Shown: positions 16,800 through 25,765 of the stretch, one piece after another
Numbering within the stretch: the stretch's first letter is position 1
How the letters are laid out: each line of letters starts with the position of its first letter
DNA from: Robinsoniella peoriensis
GTDB taxonomy: Bacteria > Bacillota > Clostridia > Lachnospirales > Lachnospiraceae
DNA: 64,000 nt
NCBI RefSeq assembly: GCF_042680125.1
Contig: NZ_JBHTNY010000041.1
Strand: one strand, 5' to 3'
Translations under genes and position numbers: made by a program
Notes under the pieces: model-generated
Told to the model about the DNA's origin: nothing
What the model saw: the letters and a program-made list of their open reading frames with translations, nothing else
The model's database searches: none

Positions 16800-17726
16800 A
16801 TGAATCAAAAAATTCTACAGTTAGTCGGAAATATTGAACAAGTAATCGTCGGGAAAAAACTCTCTGTCATAAAAGTAGTTCTTGCAATGCTGTGCAATGG
16901 ACATGTATTGATAGAAGATGTGCCAGGTACCGGGAAAACTCAACTAATACTTGCTTTATCCCAGTCGGTTGCCGGCATATTTCACCGGTTGCAGCTGACG
17001 CCCGATATAATGCCTTCAGACATTGTCGGTTATACCATGATTGATTCCGAGACAAAGAAGATGGTGTATCGGGAAGGTGTGGTCAATTGTAATTTTCTTC
17101 TGGCGGATGAAATCAACCGGGCTTCACCAAAAGTGCAGTCGGGATTATTGGAGGTCATGGAAGAAAATCAGATCAGTGTTGATGGAAAAACTTATCCGCT
17201 TCCAGAACCCTTTATCACTTTTGCTACTCAGAATCCCGTTGAAAACTATGGTACTTTTCATTTGCCGGAAGCTCAGATGGACCGGTTTTTCATGAGATTA
17301 TCCATAGGTTATCCGAATCATGCAAGTGAAATGGAAATTTTGAATAAAAACAGTGTGAGAAGCTTAAAAGCAGCATTGAATCCGGTATGGAGCATTGAAG
17401 ATGTAACGGCTATGCAAAAGGAGGTTGAGCAGGTCCGGGTCCAGGACGAGGTTAAGAAATATATTCTGGATCTGGTTCAGGCAACCAGGTCTAATGAGAA
17501 TGTCTCCCTGGCAATCAGCCCAAGAGGGAGCATCAGTCTCTTCAAAGCGGCAAAAGGCCTTGCCTATATGGATGACCGTGACTATGCAACGCCCAATGAT
17601 GTAAGGACGATTGCTGTGGATATCCTGGCTCATCGAATGATCCTTTCCAGAAAAGGAAAGGTAAAATTTAAAGATTCCAGAGCATTTATTAACTATTTAC
17701 TGGAAAATATTTCAGTGACATCTTAG
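16800..17726 (+). CDS. MoxR-type AAA+ ATPase
   Basis: The 308-residue protein is a MoxR-family AAA+ ATPase with Walker A (GTGKT, residues 43-47) and Walker B (LLADEINRASPKVQSGLLEV, about residue 100). It also has the typical FATQNPVENYGTFHLPEAQ sensor stretch and ISPRGSISLFKAAK near the C-terminus. MoxR ATPases act as chaperones that mature a partner complex. The next two genes (DUF58, transglutaminase) are the usual partners. The ATG at 16800 is chosen because GAGGAAAG lies 5 bases upstream; an in-frame GTG at 16758 lacks a site. A TATAAT at 16717-16722 could be the -10 box, but no convincing -35 box accompanies it. Confidence 0.93.
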   Translation: MNQKILQLVGNIEQVIVGKKLSVIKVVLAMLCNGHVLIEDVPGTGKTQLILALSQSVAGIFHRLQLTPDIMPSDIVGYTMIDSETKKMVYREGVVNCNFLLADEINRASPKVQSGLLEVMEENQISVDGKTYPLPEPFITFATQNPVENYGTFHLPEAQMDRFFMRLSIGYPNHASEMEILNKNSVRSLKAALNPVWSIEDVTAMQKEVEQVRVQDEVKKYILDLVQATRSNENVSLAISPRGSISLFKAAKGLAYMDDRDYATPNDVRTIAVDILAHRMILSRKGKVKFKDSRAFINYLLENISVTS

Positions 17727-17738
17727 AAAAGAAAAATT

Positions 17739-18935
17739 ATGGGAAAAATTAAAATATATAAATTAAAAGAATACTTACTTACCGGTCTTGGAATTATCAT
17801 AATCGGCTTGTTTATTGATATGGATTTTTCACTGGTTTTCTTAGGGATGTATCTGGCTGCTCCGATCCTGTCAATTGGCGGTGCGTTTGCAGTAGTGAAG
17901 AAGCTTGAAGTTTCCATAGACATTCAGAAAACTGTTCTCCTAAAAGGGGAGAAAGGGAAAATATCGGTTACCGTAACGAATCACAGCCTGCCGCCGGTTC
18001 TCGGTCTGGAGGTTATCTTAACCGAAGAGAACCATATACAATATTTGGGTAAAGACCGGTATCATTTATCAATTGGCGGCAGGCAAAGCCTGTCATATGA
18101 TAAAGAATACCAGGCTGTCATGTGGGGAGAGTGTAATCTGAAAGCAGCATATGTAACCGTAACAGATTTATTTGGATTTATCAGTTTTCAGGAAGCGGTT
18201 GCTGATCATGAGAAGATTAAAAAAACAATCAAGATTGTACCGGATATTCCGGATGTACTGATAGAAGATGAGTGTATATGGAACTGCTTCAGGATTGCAG
18301 ATGATACTCAGGATGAAAAAGAATCCAGGGAATCTTTAGATCAAAGATCAGCCATGCCCGGATATGAATACCGGGAATATCAGCCGGGAGATCCCATCAA
18401 AAGAATTAACTGGAAATTATCAGAGCGCAGAGGAAAATATATGCTGCGTTTGGATGACTACGCCATGTGTTCCCCCCCGGTCTTTATACTGGATGCATAT
18501 GTGGATACGGATGCCTGGCCCGTGATACAGAGAAGCCAGATAATTTATATGCAGCAGCGGGTTCTTGAGGGGATGCTGGGAACGATAAAGGAATTTATAG
18601 AAAATGGATCTGGCTGTGAACTGTACTGCTTTTTTGAAGGAGAAATCCAGCAGATATCTTTAAATGCAATGGAAGATCTGGGAGCTCTGCAATGGAAGAT
18701 GTCCAGGTTTCAATTTGAGCAAAACAGCTATCGCAGTTTCAATTTATATGATCGGATTCCGGATAGCAGAGGCGGATATATAATCTTTACGGCAGGCATG
18801 AATGAAAGGCTGAAATCCCAAATTAAAATTTTGGGTAATCAGGTGTTAACAGTTATCGGCGGAGAAAATCTGTTTACTGTGCCGGATATGTTTCTGATTA
18901 CGGAAGAATTTCATTTACAAAGAATTACCGGATAA
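17739..18935 (+). CDS. DUF58 domain protein
   Basis: The 398-residue protein has two N-terminal membrane segments (about residues 12-50). A beta-rich stretch follows, then the DUF58 signature YEYREYQPGDPIKRINWKLS near residue 210 and LRLDDY. DUF58 proteins are commonly encoded between a MoxR ATPase and a transglutaminase-like protein, exactly as here. The C-terminal part is thought to be a von Willebrand-A-like fold. The trio is presumed to form a membrane complex acting on an extracytoplasmic target, but the function is not established. The gap to moxR is 12 bases, so they are co-transcribed. Confidence 0.9.
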   Translation: MGKIKIYKLKEYLLTGLGIIIIGLFIDMDFSLVFLGMYLAAPILSIGGAFAVVKKLEVSIDIQKTVLLKGEKGKISVTVTNHSLPPVLGLEVILTEENHIQYLGKDRYHLSIGGRQSLSYDKEYQAVMWGECNLKAAYVTVTDLFGFISFQEAVADHEKIKKTIKIVPDIPDVLIEDECIWNCFRIADDTQDEKESRESLDQRSAMPGYEYREYQPGDPIKRINWKLSERRGKYMLRLDDYAMCSPPVFILDAYVDTDAWPVIQRSQIIYMQQRVLEGMLGTIKEFIENGSGCELYCFFEGEIQQISLNAMEDLGALQWKMSRFQFEQNSYRSFNLYDRIPDSRGGYIIFTAGMNERLKSQIKILGNQVLTVIGGENLFTVPDMFLITEEFHLQRITG

Positions 18936-18954
18936 GGGAAGAAAGGAAACATTT

Positions 18955-21105
18955 ATGCTGAACACAATGAAAAAGAACGGAGTACCCCTTGTATATGCAA
19001 CGTTTGTCTGCGGTATTATCCTGACTTTATACATACAAAATATCCTGGTTTGGAGTATCGTTGTCTTATTATTTCAGGCAGTGTTATTTTGTTTCTTTTA
19101 TTTTATTGAAGAAGATAATACCAGGAGAGGAGCGTTATACTATTGTCTGGGTTTAGCTTCCGTGTTTATCATCGTATGGGTGTGCTGTATGGCAGCAGGT
19201 AAAACGGTCAATGAATTCAAAGACATTATTTTTGGCGGCGTTTATACGACGAATATTTTTCTGCAGGCCGGAATCATGGTATTTATATGTTTTGTGATCG
19301 GATCGCTGGTTTATTACTGTTCCAATGTGATACAAAATAGTCTGCTTAATTTTTTGATTGTAATTATGCCTATGTTGCTTTTTCTTAAAACAGGCAGAAT
19401 ATTTTCCAGTGTATATATCATAACTCTATGCTTCATGTACTTTATGACAATCCTGCATTGCCGCCAGATGCGGGAAGAGAGCAATTATACATATATTATT
19501 ACGAAAGAGTATAAATGGTACGCATTTTTACTGCTTGGCATTCTTATTCTTCCGGCTTCTTTGATGCCAAAAGGATATCTGGCGCCCTTTGGAGAGGAAT
19601 TTAGAAATCTGGTGATGTTTCAGATGGATGTAAACTCAAATGCAAATCTGGGACACCTGAATAAACAGTCAGGGAACAGCAGTGGAAATGAGGATTTAGA
19701 TGATCAGATTTTACTATATGTATATGCGGATGAACCGATTTATCTGGAACGCCAGTTTTATACATTTTATAACTGGGACAACCATAGCTGGGAAATGAAA
19801 GACAGCGATAGTTTTGAGGGGCTTGATATTCAGCAGAATCCTTTTAATATGGAAGAATTGTATACTAAAATAGATGAAATTTTATTAAATAAAAAGGAGC
19901 TGAAGCAAAGTTTCCCAGGTGTGCAGCCGGAACTTTCAAAAGCAATAAACTCTATTGAAAAAACGGTTTACCTGGAGCCACTGATGAACTTTACCATGCT
20001 GCCTCACCCGCCGTATTCTTATGCGGGTAAATTAGAGATGGAATTACAGCAGCCGGTGTTATGGGATGCGAACAAAATGATGGCAGTCAATGGAAGTACA
20101 TCATACCCTTACACAGTGAAATATATGAAGAACGAACTGACAGATCCGGATAAAATATTAAATTTTCTATCAGAACTGAATGAGGATGCATATAACAGAT
20201 TAATAAAAGTATTTGATGATGAATATGTGGACTATTATGAAGCATTTTCTTTTGCCTATTCAGATCATATCAAAAGACAGTTTGACTATTATCCGGATTA
20301 TTTAAAAGAAAAGGCATTGGAAATTACATCAACCGCCAAAACCGATTATGATAAAGCAAAAGCCCTGGAAAAATATTTTCATGAAGGAGATTATATCTAT
20401 GATGCTGCCTATGTACCGCCGGATTACGGACCAGAGTATTTCATGGAGAACAGTAAACGTGGAGCCTGTACCCAATATGCAACGTCCATGGCGTTAATGG
20501 CTCAGACACTTGGCTTGAATGTCAGGTACATGGAAGGTTTTAAGGTCAGTGAATATGATGAGAAAAAAGGTGCATATGTTGTCAGGACAAAAAACTCCCA
20601 TGCGTTTGTGGAAATATTTATTAAAGGTCTGGGCTGGATGGTTTTTGAACCCACAGTATCCTTAAGCCAGGAATATGAAGATAAACCGGCAGATACAGTA
20701 ACAAAATGGTGGGAAAACATTACCTTTCAAAATATACTGGTTATCATAGCTTTTGTGTCAATAGGTCTCAGCCTTCTTATGATTATCCGGACATTAGGGA
20801 GTGAATTATGGTTTCGGTTCCATATATTATTATGTACAAATGAGCAGTCTGTAAAAATGGTATATCATAGATTATGGAAGATTATTTTAAAGAAAATGAA
20901 GAAAAAAACAATACTGGGAAGTAACGATTTAATCCAGAGTGTTCAACGTGGATATGGATATGACTGCACTGTAATCGGACAGATATTTGACCGAAGCACG
21001 TATGGAAAAACGCTGGTATCCGGAAAAGAAAAACGGGAAGTTATACAATGTTATAGACATTTGTACAGATTAATAAAAAAGAAGAAAAACCCAGATTTTG
21101 CATAA
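18955..21105 (+). CDS. membrane transglutaminase-like protein (TgpA type)
   Basis: The 716-residue protein has about six N-terminal membrane segments (to about residue 210) and a long extracytoplasmic region. Its transglutaminase core has Cys505 in GACTQYATSMAL and His549 in NSHAFVEIF, with the acidic third position in WMVFEPT. A further membrane helix near residue 590-612 and a basic cytoplasmic tail with a DUF4129-like helical end (NDLIQSVQRGYGYD) complete the TgpA layout. Such proteins may cross-link or cleave amide bonds outside the membrane. The extracellular loop (about 230-450) lacks recognisable domains. Last gene of the MoxR/DUF58 trio. Confidence 0.9.
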   Translation: MLNTMKKNGVPLVYATFVCGIILTLYIQNILVWSIVVLLFQAVLFCFFYFIEEDNTRRGALYYCLGLASVFIIVWVCCMAAGKTVNEFKDIIFGGVYTTNIFLQAGIMVFICFVIGSLVYYCSNVIQNSLLNFLIVIMPMLLFLKTGRIFSSVYIITLCFMYFMTILHCRQMREESNYTYIITKEYKWYAFLLLGILILPASLMPKGYLAPFGEEFRNLVMFQMDVNSNANLGHLNKQSGNSSGNEDLDDQILLYVYADEPIYLERQFYTFYNWDNHSWEMKDSDSFEGLDIQQNPFNMEELYTKIDEILLNKKELKQSFPGVQPELSKAINSIEKTVYLEPLMNFTMLPHPPYSYAGKLEMELQQPVLWDANKMMAVNGSTSYPYTVKYMKNELTDPDKILNFLSELNEDAYNRLIKVFDDEYVDYYEAFSFAYSDHIKRQFDYYPDYLKEKALEITSTAKTDYDKAKALEKYFHEGDYIYDAAYVPPDYGPEYFMENSKRGACTQYATSMALMAQTLGLNVRYMEGFKVSEYDEKKGAYVVRTKNSHAFVEIFIKGLGWMVFEPTVSLSQEYEDKPADTVTKWWENITFQNILVIIAFVSIGLSLLMIIRTLGSELWFRFHILLCTNEQSVKMVYHRLWKIILKKMKKKTILGSNDLIQSVQRGYGYDCTVIGQIFDRSTYGKTLVSGKEKREVIQCYRHLYRLIKKKKNPDFA

Positions 21106-21196
21106 ATGATTAGTAAAAAGACAGCATACAGCATGATTGGATTATACCCGGTCCTAATCTGATTCCATCATCATTTTTATGGGAGATAAAGTTGAA

Positions 21197-21230
21197 GGCA
21201 GGGTGTGAACAGCATTGGTCACACCCTGCC
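21197..21230. terminator. bidirectional terminator-like hairpin between convergent genes
   Basis: GGCAGGGTGTGA (21197-21208) and TCACACCCTGCC (21219-21230) form a perfect 12-bp stem with a 10-base loop. The flanking T content is modest (TTGTTT on +). It lies between the transglutaminase gene (+) and the coiled-coil gene (-). Confidence 0.75.
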
Positions 21231-21270
21231 TTGTTTGGTACTATCTATTTCCCACATCTGCACATCCCAC

Positions 21271-21314
21271 TTTGTGGCAAGCCATTCTCATTTTTGTGGC
21301 AAGCCGTTTTCATT
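21271..21314. repeat. 22-bp tandem repeat, two copies
   Basis: TTTGTGGCAAGCCATTCTCA and the next two bases (21271-21292) are followed directly by a copy differing at two positions (21293-21314). It lies just beyond the 3' end of the minus-strand coiled-coil gene. The TTTGTGGC core resembles the 3' segment of structured motif copy C (31194-31200), perhaps by chance. Confidence 0.7.
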
Positions 21315-21327
21315 ACAGGATAAAAAA

Positions 21328-22449
21328 TTAATTCTCTTTTGTCTCGCCGCTGTCAGATTCTGAATCATCTTCATCAGGCTGTGAATTTATAGTTTCAGTA
21401 AAACTGTACAGATAGTCAAAATCAGACAAATCTTTACACAATTCAATATATTGAAGTGAACTTTTATCAATCAATGAACGGAGACCCTCATACTCAGTAC
21501 GAGCACAGCTTACAATATGTTCAACCTGATCTTCGGCACGGCCGATAATCTGATCATGCTTTTTATTAGCCAGTTCCAGCTTCATGTTTGCTTCAGTTAA
21601 TATATTTGCTGCATCTTCTTTTGCCTTAATTATAATCCGCTCTGCTTTTTCATTTGCCTGATTTTCGGAAGTCTCTATTTTGGCTTTTGCTTCGTTTAAC
21701 TGAGCTTCAATAGAGGATTTATAACGCTCTGTCTCCTGCATCATTATTCCATTTTTTTTCTGTAGTTCCAGTGCTTGTTCAGAGGCTTTTTCCTGTATGT
21801 AAAGAGCTTTCTTTTCAGCTAAAGCTAAAACTTTCTGAGCTTTTTGGTTAGCGTTTGTTATAGTTTCTTCTGCACTTTTTTTCGCTTTTTCCATTTCTGC
21901 ATCTGCAAGATTCTTAATATTATCAAAATATTTTTCTGCATTTTCCTGAGCAGTAGAAAAAATATCAATCATTTTTTCAGTCTTCGGAACACGTGTATTA
22001 TTTGCTGATAAATCTTTTCTTAACTGATTCACCTGGTCTTCTAAATTAGCAATCTTTTTTAAATGAGCCTTTTTTTCTTTAATTAAATTCTGTATATGGT
22101 TATTCATTCTTTCAGGATCAGATTTAGGCGGTCTGGATGTAATGTCCTGGCCTGCAATAAAAGGTTTCCTGGATTCTGAGTCCGGTGATTTTTCTTTGAT
22201 GGATTCATTATTATTAATATTATTCTGTGATGCTTCGGGTTTCTTTTGGGGATTGATTTCAACCGTGGGACTATTTGTCTCTTCTTTTTTTGAATCATTC
22301 ATAGAGGGAATAATGCTGCTTTGTACGGTGGGATAAGTGGTATCCTTAGTTTCAGCTTCAACAGGTATTTGATTTTCTTTTTTTACTGATAAATCCGTAT
22401 TTTGAGATAACATGCTTTTTTGTTCTTGTTTTTGGTTTTCCTGATTCAT
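21328..22449 (-). CDS. DivIVA-like coiled-coil protein
   Basis: The 373-residue product has a disordered polar N-terminus (about residues 1-110, rich in Gln, Lys, Ser). A continuous coiled coil follows from about 115 to 340, with Ala/Lys/Glu heptads such as KKSAEETITNANQKAQKVL, and then an acidic tail (DEDDSESDSGETKEN). This resembles DivIVA/GpsB-type or ATPase-stalk-like coiled coils, although the short N-terminal membrane-binding part of true DivIVA is not evident. It lacks a signal peptide and membrane helix, so it is cytoplasmic. The ATG at 22449 has AAAGGAG seven bases upstream. It is divergent from the pilus cluster regulator and may be a scaffold for pole or envelope positioning; that is speculation. 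Confidence 0.7.
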   Translation of the reverse strand: MNQENQKQEQKSMLSQNTDLSVKKENQIPVEAETKDTTYPTVQSSIIPSMNDSKKEETNSPTVEINPQKKPEASQNNINNNESIKEKSPDSESRKPFIAGQDITSRPPKSDPERMNNHIQNLIKEKKAHLKKIANLEDQVNQLRKDLSANNTRVPKTEKMIDIFSTAQENAEKYFDNIKNLADAEMEKAKKSAEETITNANQKAQKVLALAEKKALYIQEKASEQALELQKKNGIMMQETERYKSSIEAQLNEAKAKIETSENQANEKAERIIIKAKEDAANILTEANMKLELANKKHDQIIGRAEDQVEHIVSCARTEYEGLRSLIDKSSLQYIELCKDLSDFDYLYSFTETINSQPDEDDSESDSGETKEN

Positions 22450-22769
22450 TATTATGCTCCTTTTGTTTTTTATAAACTGAATTATTGATATGTAGTTTGA
22501 GATAAATTGATTTATTTGCAATGGAATCAAATCTGAGATATTTCAAAAATATAGTACAAAAATAACATAATTTAAAAATACAATGCATGAAAATGTATTA
22601 AAAAGCACATTTTGTGTATTAAAACATAGATAAGAAGTTGATATACCGCAATTTACATCGCAAATAATAAAAATATGTCGATTAATTTTCTATTCAGTAC
22701 ATATAGATCAATAGAACCACTATTTTTTGTTAGAATAATGTCTTAAAGAAATTGGGAAGAAATGAGGCT
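22450..22769. other. AT-rich divergent intergenic region
   Basis: This 320-base stretch separates the minus-strand coiled-coil gene from the plus-strand regulator and is very AT-rich. Apart from the extended -10 element at 22728-22736 and the two ribosome binding sites I see no gene, strong hairpin or recognised riboswitch. Confidence 0.6.
22728..22736 (+). promoter_or_regulatory. extended -10 promoter element for the pilus cluster
   Basis: TGTTAGAAT fits an extended -10 box (TGn plus TAGAAT). The -35 position is poor, as is common for extended -10 promoters. It would start transcription about 27 bases before the regulator ATG at 22770. Confidence 0.4.
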
Positions 22770-23552
22770 ATGAAAGATAAAGAAAAAAAGATACAAAAGC
22801 AGTATGAGCAGAATATAGAGCAGAATATTAATATTTTAATTTGCAATGAAAACGAAAGCCTGATGAAAACATATAAAAATTTGCTCATATATATTGCTGA
22901 AAAAAATGGGTATGATGTGACGTTTGCCTTATATGAGAGTGGAAAAGAAGCCCTGTTTTGTGAAGAGGACAGGGCAAAAACACTCGATCTGATTATGATT
23001 GGATGGGAATACAGGTATTTAAGAGGGATAAATATTGCCAGGGCTTTTCGGAAAAATGAATGTGAGGCTGAAATTATTTTTTTAGGGATGGAAATTGAAA
23101 ATATATTGGATTCCTTTCAGGTGAATCCTTTTTACTATTTTATAGAAAAGGAAGTCACTCATGGAAAATTCGAAGAAGTAATTATGAAGTGCTTTCGGTT
23201 AATTCTAGACAAAAAAAATAATTCCCTGTGTTTTACTCAAAATGGAAAGTTGAACCGGATTAATATGAATCGGATCGTTTATATGAAAGTAGAGCATAGG
23301 GTAACGCAGATTTATTGCCAGGACAATCAGGAATATTCTTTTTATGAAAGCTTAAAAAATGTAGAGCAAAGCATTAAAAATGAGAATTTTGTCAGGATTC
23401 ACAGGGGCTATATTGTGAATTTAAACTATGTGGACTGCGTTGATAAAGGTGAACTTTATCTTATGACCGGGGAAAAATTACCTGTTGCGAGAAATTACAA
23501 ACAAGATCTTGTGGAGAGGATGATACAGCAGGAAAAGACAATACTGCTGTAA
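22770..23552 (+). CDS. LytTR-family regulator with degenerate receiver domain
   Basis: The 260-residue protein has a response-regulator-like N-terminal half (about residues 10-145) and a LytTR DNA-binding half (about 155-255, with RIVYMKVEHRVTQIY and FVRIHRGYIVNLNYV). The receiver keeps the overall pattern, but where the phospho-acceptor Asp belongs (usually FLDIEM-like) it reads LIMIGWEYRYLRG, with Gly at that point. The Lys region reads YYFIEKEV. So it is probably not controlled by ordinary phosphorylation. It heads the pilus operon and is the obvious candidate regulator of it. ATG 22770 is preferred, with GGGAAG 10 bases upstream; a TTG at 22752 is possible. Confidence 0.85.
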   Translation: MKDKEKKIQKQYEQNIEQNINILICNENESLMKTYKNLLIYIAEKNGYDVTFALYESGKEALFCEEDRAKTLDLIMIGWEYRYLRGINIARAFRKNECEAEIIFLGMEIENILDSFQVNPFYYFIEKEVTHGKFEEVIMKCFRLILDKKNNSLCFTQNGKLNRINMNRIVYMKVEHRVTQIYCQDNQEYSFYESLKNVEQSIKNENFVRIHRGYIVNLNYVDCVDKGELYLMTGEKLPVARNYKQDLVERMIQQEKTILL

Positions 23553-23577
23553 AGTGATAAAGGAAGGTAGGAGGAGC

Positions 23578-24216
23578 ATGCTAAACAAGAAAGGGTATAC
23601 GGTTCCAATGGCGTTGGCATTAATGCTGTTGTTAATGGCATTTGCAGGCAGCCTTCTTTTGGTTGCCAGCTACAGATATCAAAGTACATTCGTGCGTCAA
23701 AAACAGGATCAATTATATTTATATGCAACGGCATTAGTTGAGGATGCGACTAAAACAATTGAAGAGGGGAAGTTAAACCAGCAGATTGCGCAGATGGTAA
23801 AAAATATTATTGTTACAGATCCGGGTAAATTGTCCCAGTATGCAAAAGTCTATAAGTTTCAGTTTGACCTGGGGGAAAATGCAGGTGGAGATAAAAAGTA
23901 TTTAACAAATTCCTTTATACAGAATGATCTTGGGAAAGTTTACATGGATATGTCGGTTGCTTATGAACCCCAGGGTGCCGGCCAGATACTTCCGGATGAT
24001 GCAAAGAATTATATAAGAATTGGAGACCGCTTAAAAGTAGAATACCGGATAAGGCTGACGGATATGGAATATCGCATATCAGCTGATTACTATTGTTCTG
24101 CTAATGCGAATAAAAATCCCGATGGATCGGATGTGGAGCCGCCGCCATCGCTGGAACCTTTTATAAACATGAAATGGCAGCTAAATAAATATACCGGAAA
24201 ACTATATACAACTTAA
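23578..24216 (+). CDS. minor pilin-like protein, PilX/GspK type
   Basis: The 212-residue protein starts with MLNKKGYTVPMALALMLLLM: a short basic leader, a KKG/Y processing site and a hydrophobic helix. Residue +5 after the cleavage point is Met rather than the usual Glu. Loss of Glu5 is typical of GspK/PilX-like tip pseudopilins that start pilus assembly. The rest is mostly soluble, ending in a Pro-rich segment (DVEPPPSLEPF). GGAGGAG precedes the ATG at 23578. It is the first of three small pilin-like genes before the assembly machinery. Role as tip initiator is inferred from position and the missing Glu5. Confidence 0.7.
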   Translation: MLNKKGYTVPMALALMLLLMAFAGSLLLVASYRYQSTFVRQKQDQLYLYATALVEDATKTIEEGKLNQQIAQMVKNIIVTDPGKLSQYAKVYKFQFDLGENAGGDKKYLTNSFIQNDLGKVYMDMSVAYEPQGAGQILPDDAKNYIRIGDRLKVEYRIRLTDMEYRISADYYCSANANKNPDGSDVEPPPSLEPFINMKWQLNKYTGKLYTT

Positions 24217-24235
24217 ATTCGATTGGAGGGATAGT

Positions 24236-24694
24236 GTGTTCAATAAAATTATTAACATTTTCCGTAATAGTAAAGGTTCTGTTTTGATTGAAACTTTATG
24301 CGCATTTGCTGTTCTGACAATTGTAATTTCTTTTTTCAGCCTGAGTGTAATCAGTGCATCTACGTTATTTCGTAAATCGGCTGTGATATCCAGTGAATGG
24401 GAGAGGATATTCAGTAAAACAGTTGAAAAGGATTTTTCAACTTCGTTTACAAAAAGTACACCGGCATTTAATGTAGTAATGGTTATGAACAATATTAACA
24501 GAGAAGACATTATTCTTGCAGACAACTCCCCTTTGGGTACAGGAACGATTGATGTATCTACTGTAAATAGTGGGATGATTCCAACGGTAATCATGCTGAG
24601 AGATAAAGTGTTCTGCAGGTATGAGGAACCTGTAAAATCAGAAGCTTCCGTATCTGGCGGCAATGCATATATTTATACAATTGATAACAGGTAA
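24236..24694 (+). CDS. minor pilin-like protein, PilV/GspI type
   Basis: The 152-residue product begins at GTG 24236, with GGAGGG 6-7 bases upstream. It carries a class III prepilin site, NSKG/SVLIETLCAFAVLTIV, with Glu at position 5 of the mature protein and a hydrophobic helix. The remaining approximately 110 residues form a soluble domain without recognised motifs. Its location between the PilX-like and PilW-like genes matches the minor pilin sets of other type IV pilus operons. Function as a minor pilin in the initiating complex is inferred. Confidence 0.75.
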   Translation: MFNKIINIFRNSKGSVLIETLCAFAVLTIVISFFSLSVISASTLFRKSAVISSEWERIFSKTVEKDFSTSFTKSTPAFNVVMVMNNINREDIILADNSPLGTGTIDVSTVNSGMIPTVIMLRDKVFCRYEEPVKSEASVSGGNAYIYTIDNR

Positions 24695-24733
24695 ACGATC
24701 CTGCAGATACATAAATATAGTATAGAGAAGGTG

Positions 24734-25435
24734 ATGAAAATAAAACAAAAATACATGGATAAACATGGGTTTACCATAGTGGAATTTATTGTAACGATGG
24801 CTGTAATGTCCATATTTTTCTTAGGAGTCACTCTGATATTAACTTCAGGCAGCAAGATTTACCTTACAGAAACGGTCGCAGGAAATAATCAGGAGGCTGT
24901 CACCACGATTATGGATGATATCACTAATTATGTGATGTATGGTGAAGATGTGAGGGTCTTCTACCGTTTGTCAGAGGGAGAGACGAAAGTGTCCGGAAAA
25001 ACCGTGGCAGGGGCAGCCGCCAGCTGGTTTGCAGAAGGAACTGAGGTTTATCTGGATCCTAAGGACGATAACCGGTTAATCTTTGACGATATGAACGGAA
25101 CCAAAAATGCTGTTGCTTTACCTGGTTCCGGTGTTACCGGACAGTTAGTCTCAGGTGCAGAATTTTATGGTAACGGAATAGATCTGGGATATAAAAAAAT
25201 TTATTTAGTGAGTAAAAAAATAGCAGCCGATAATTATCAGGGGGAATCCATTTATGGGCTGTCTTTTGGCGGCAAATATTACAGAGGGTTAAATTTGAAA
25301 CTTCAAATCAGAGACAAGGGTGTTGTGGCAGGGGATGCAGGTAAAAAAGGGATTTATATGATTAAACTCACCGGAACCGGAAAGATGGCTGTGGCATTAT
25401 CGGAGGTATCGGTAGAAGGCTTAAATAAGAACTAG
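24734..25435 (+). CDS. minor pilin-like protein, PilW/GspJ type
   Basis: The 233-residue product has the prepilin motif KHG/FTIVEFIVTMAVMSIFF with Glu5 in the mature form. A C-terminal globular region of about 200 residues follows, of the size expected for PilW/GspJ. The start is uncertain. AGAAGG lies only 2 bases from ATG 24734, an overlapping GTG is at 24731, and ATG 24755 would give a very short leader (MDKHG). It is grouped with two other minor pilins and probably helps cap or initiate the pilus. Confidence 0.75.
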   Translation: MKIKQKYMDKHGFTIVEFIVTMAVMSIFFLGVTLILTSGSKIYLTETVAGNNQEAVTTIMDDITNYVMYGEDVRVFYRLSEGETKVSGKTVAGAAASWFAEGTEVYLDPKDDNRLIFDDMNGTKNAVALPGSGVTGQLVSGAEFYGNGIDLGYKKIYLVSKKIAADNYQGESIYGLSFGGKYYRGLNLKLQIRDKGVVAGDAGKKGIYMIKLTGTGKMAVALSEVSVEGLNKN

Positions 25436-25456
25436 ATGCAGGAAAGGAGACATCCC

Positions 25457-25765
25457 ATGTCTGAACAGATTCAGAATGATATAGAAACTAAGATTAACAG
25501 ACTGCGTGAATTAGAAGTAAAACAGCAGTTAGAGATAAAAAAGAAAGTACATAGGAAGAGGGGAATCATCGGGATTGGAATAATATTAATGCTTGTTCTG
25601 CTGCTATTTGTCAGCGTTCAGTTTACTTATATCGCTGGACAATATTATACATTGAAGCGTCAGATAAACATAATGGATGAGCGAATACAGCAATTGGCCT
25701 CGGACATGCGGATGCAGGAGGGCAGAATAGAAGAAAGGAATACAAATAAGGATGGCGAAAAGTAA
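25457..25765 (+). CDS. small single-pass membrane coiled-coil protein
   Basis: The 102-residue protein has a charged N-terminal helix (about 1-38, EIKKKVHRKRG), one membrane helix (about 39-62, IIGIGIILMLVLLLFVSVQF) and an extracytoplasmic coiled-coil tail (LKRQINIMDERIQQL). No family recognised. AGGAGA lies 6 bases before ATG 25457. It overlaps the bactofilin gene by 14 bases, so the two are translationally coupled. It may anchor that protein or the pilus base to the membrane, which is a guess from linkage. Confidence 0.65.
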   Translation: MSEQIQNDIETKINRLRELEVKQQLEIKKKVHRKRGIIGIGIILMLVLLLFVSVQFTYIAGQYYTLKRQINIMDERIQQLASDMRMQEGRIEERNTNKDGEK

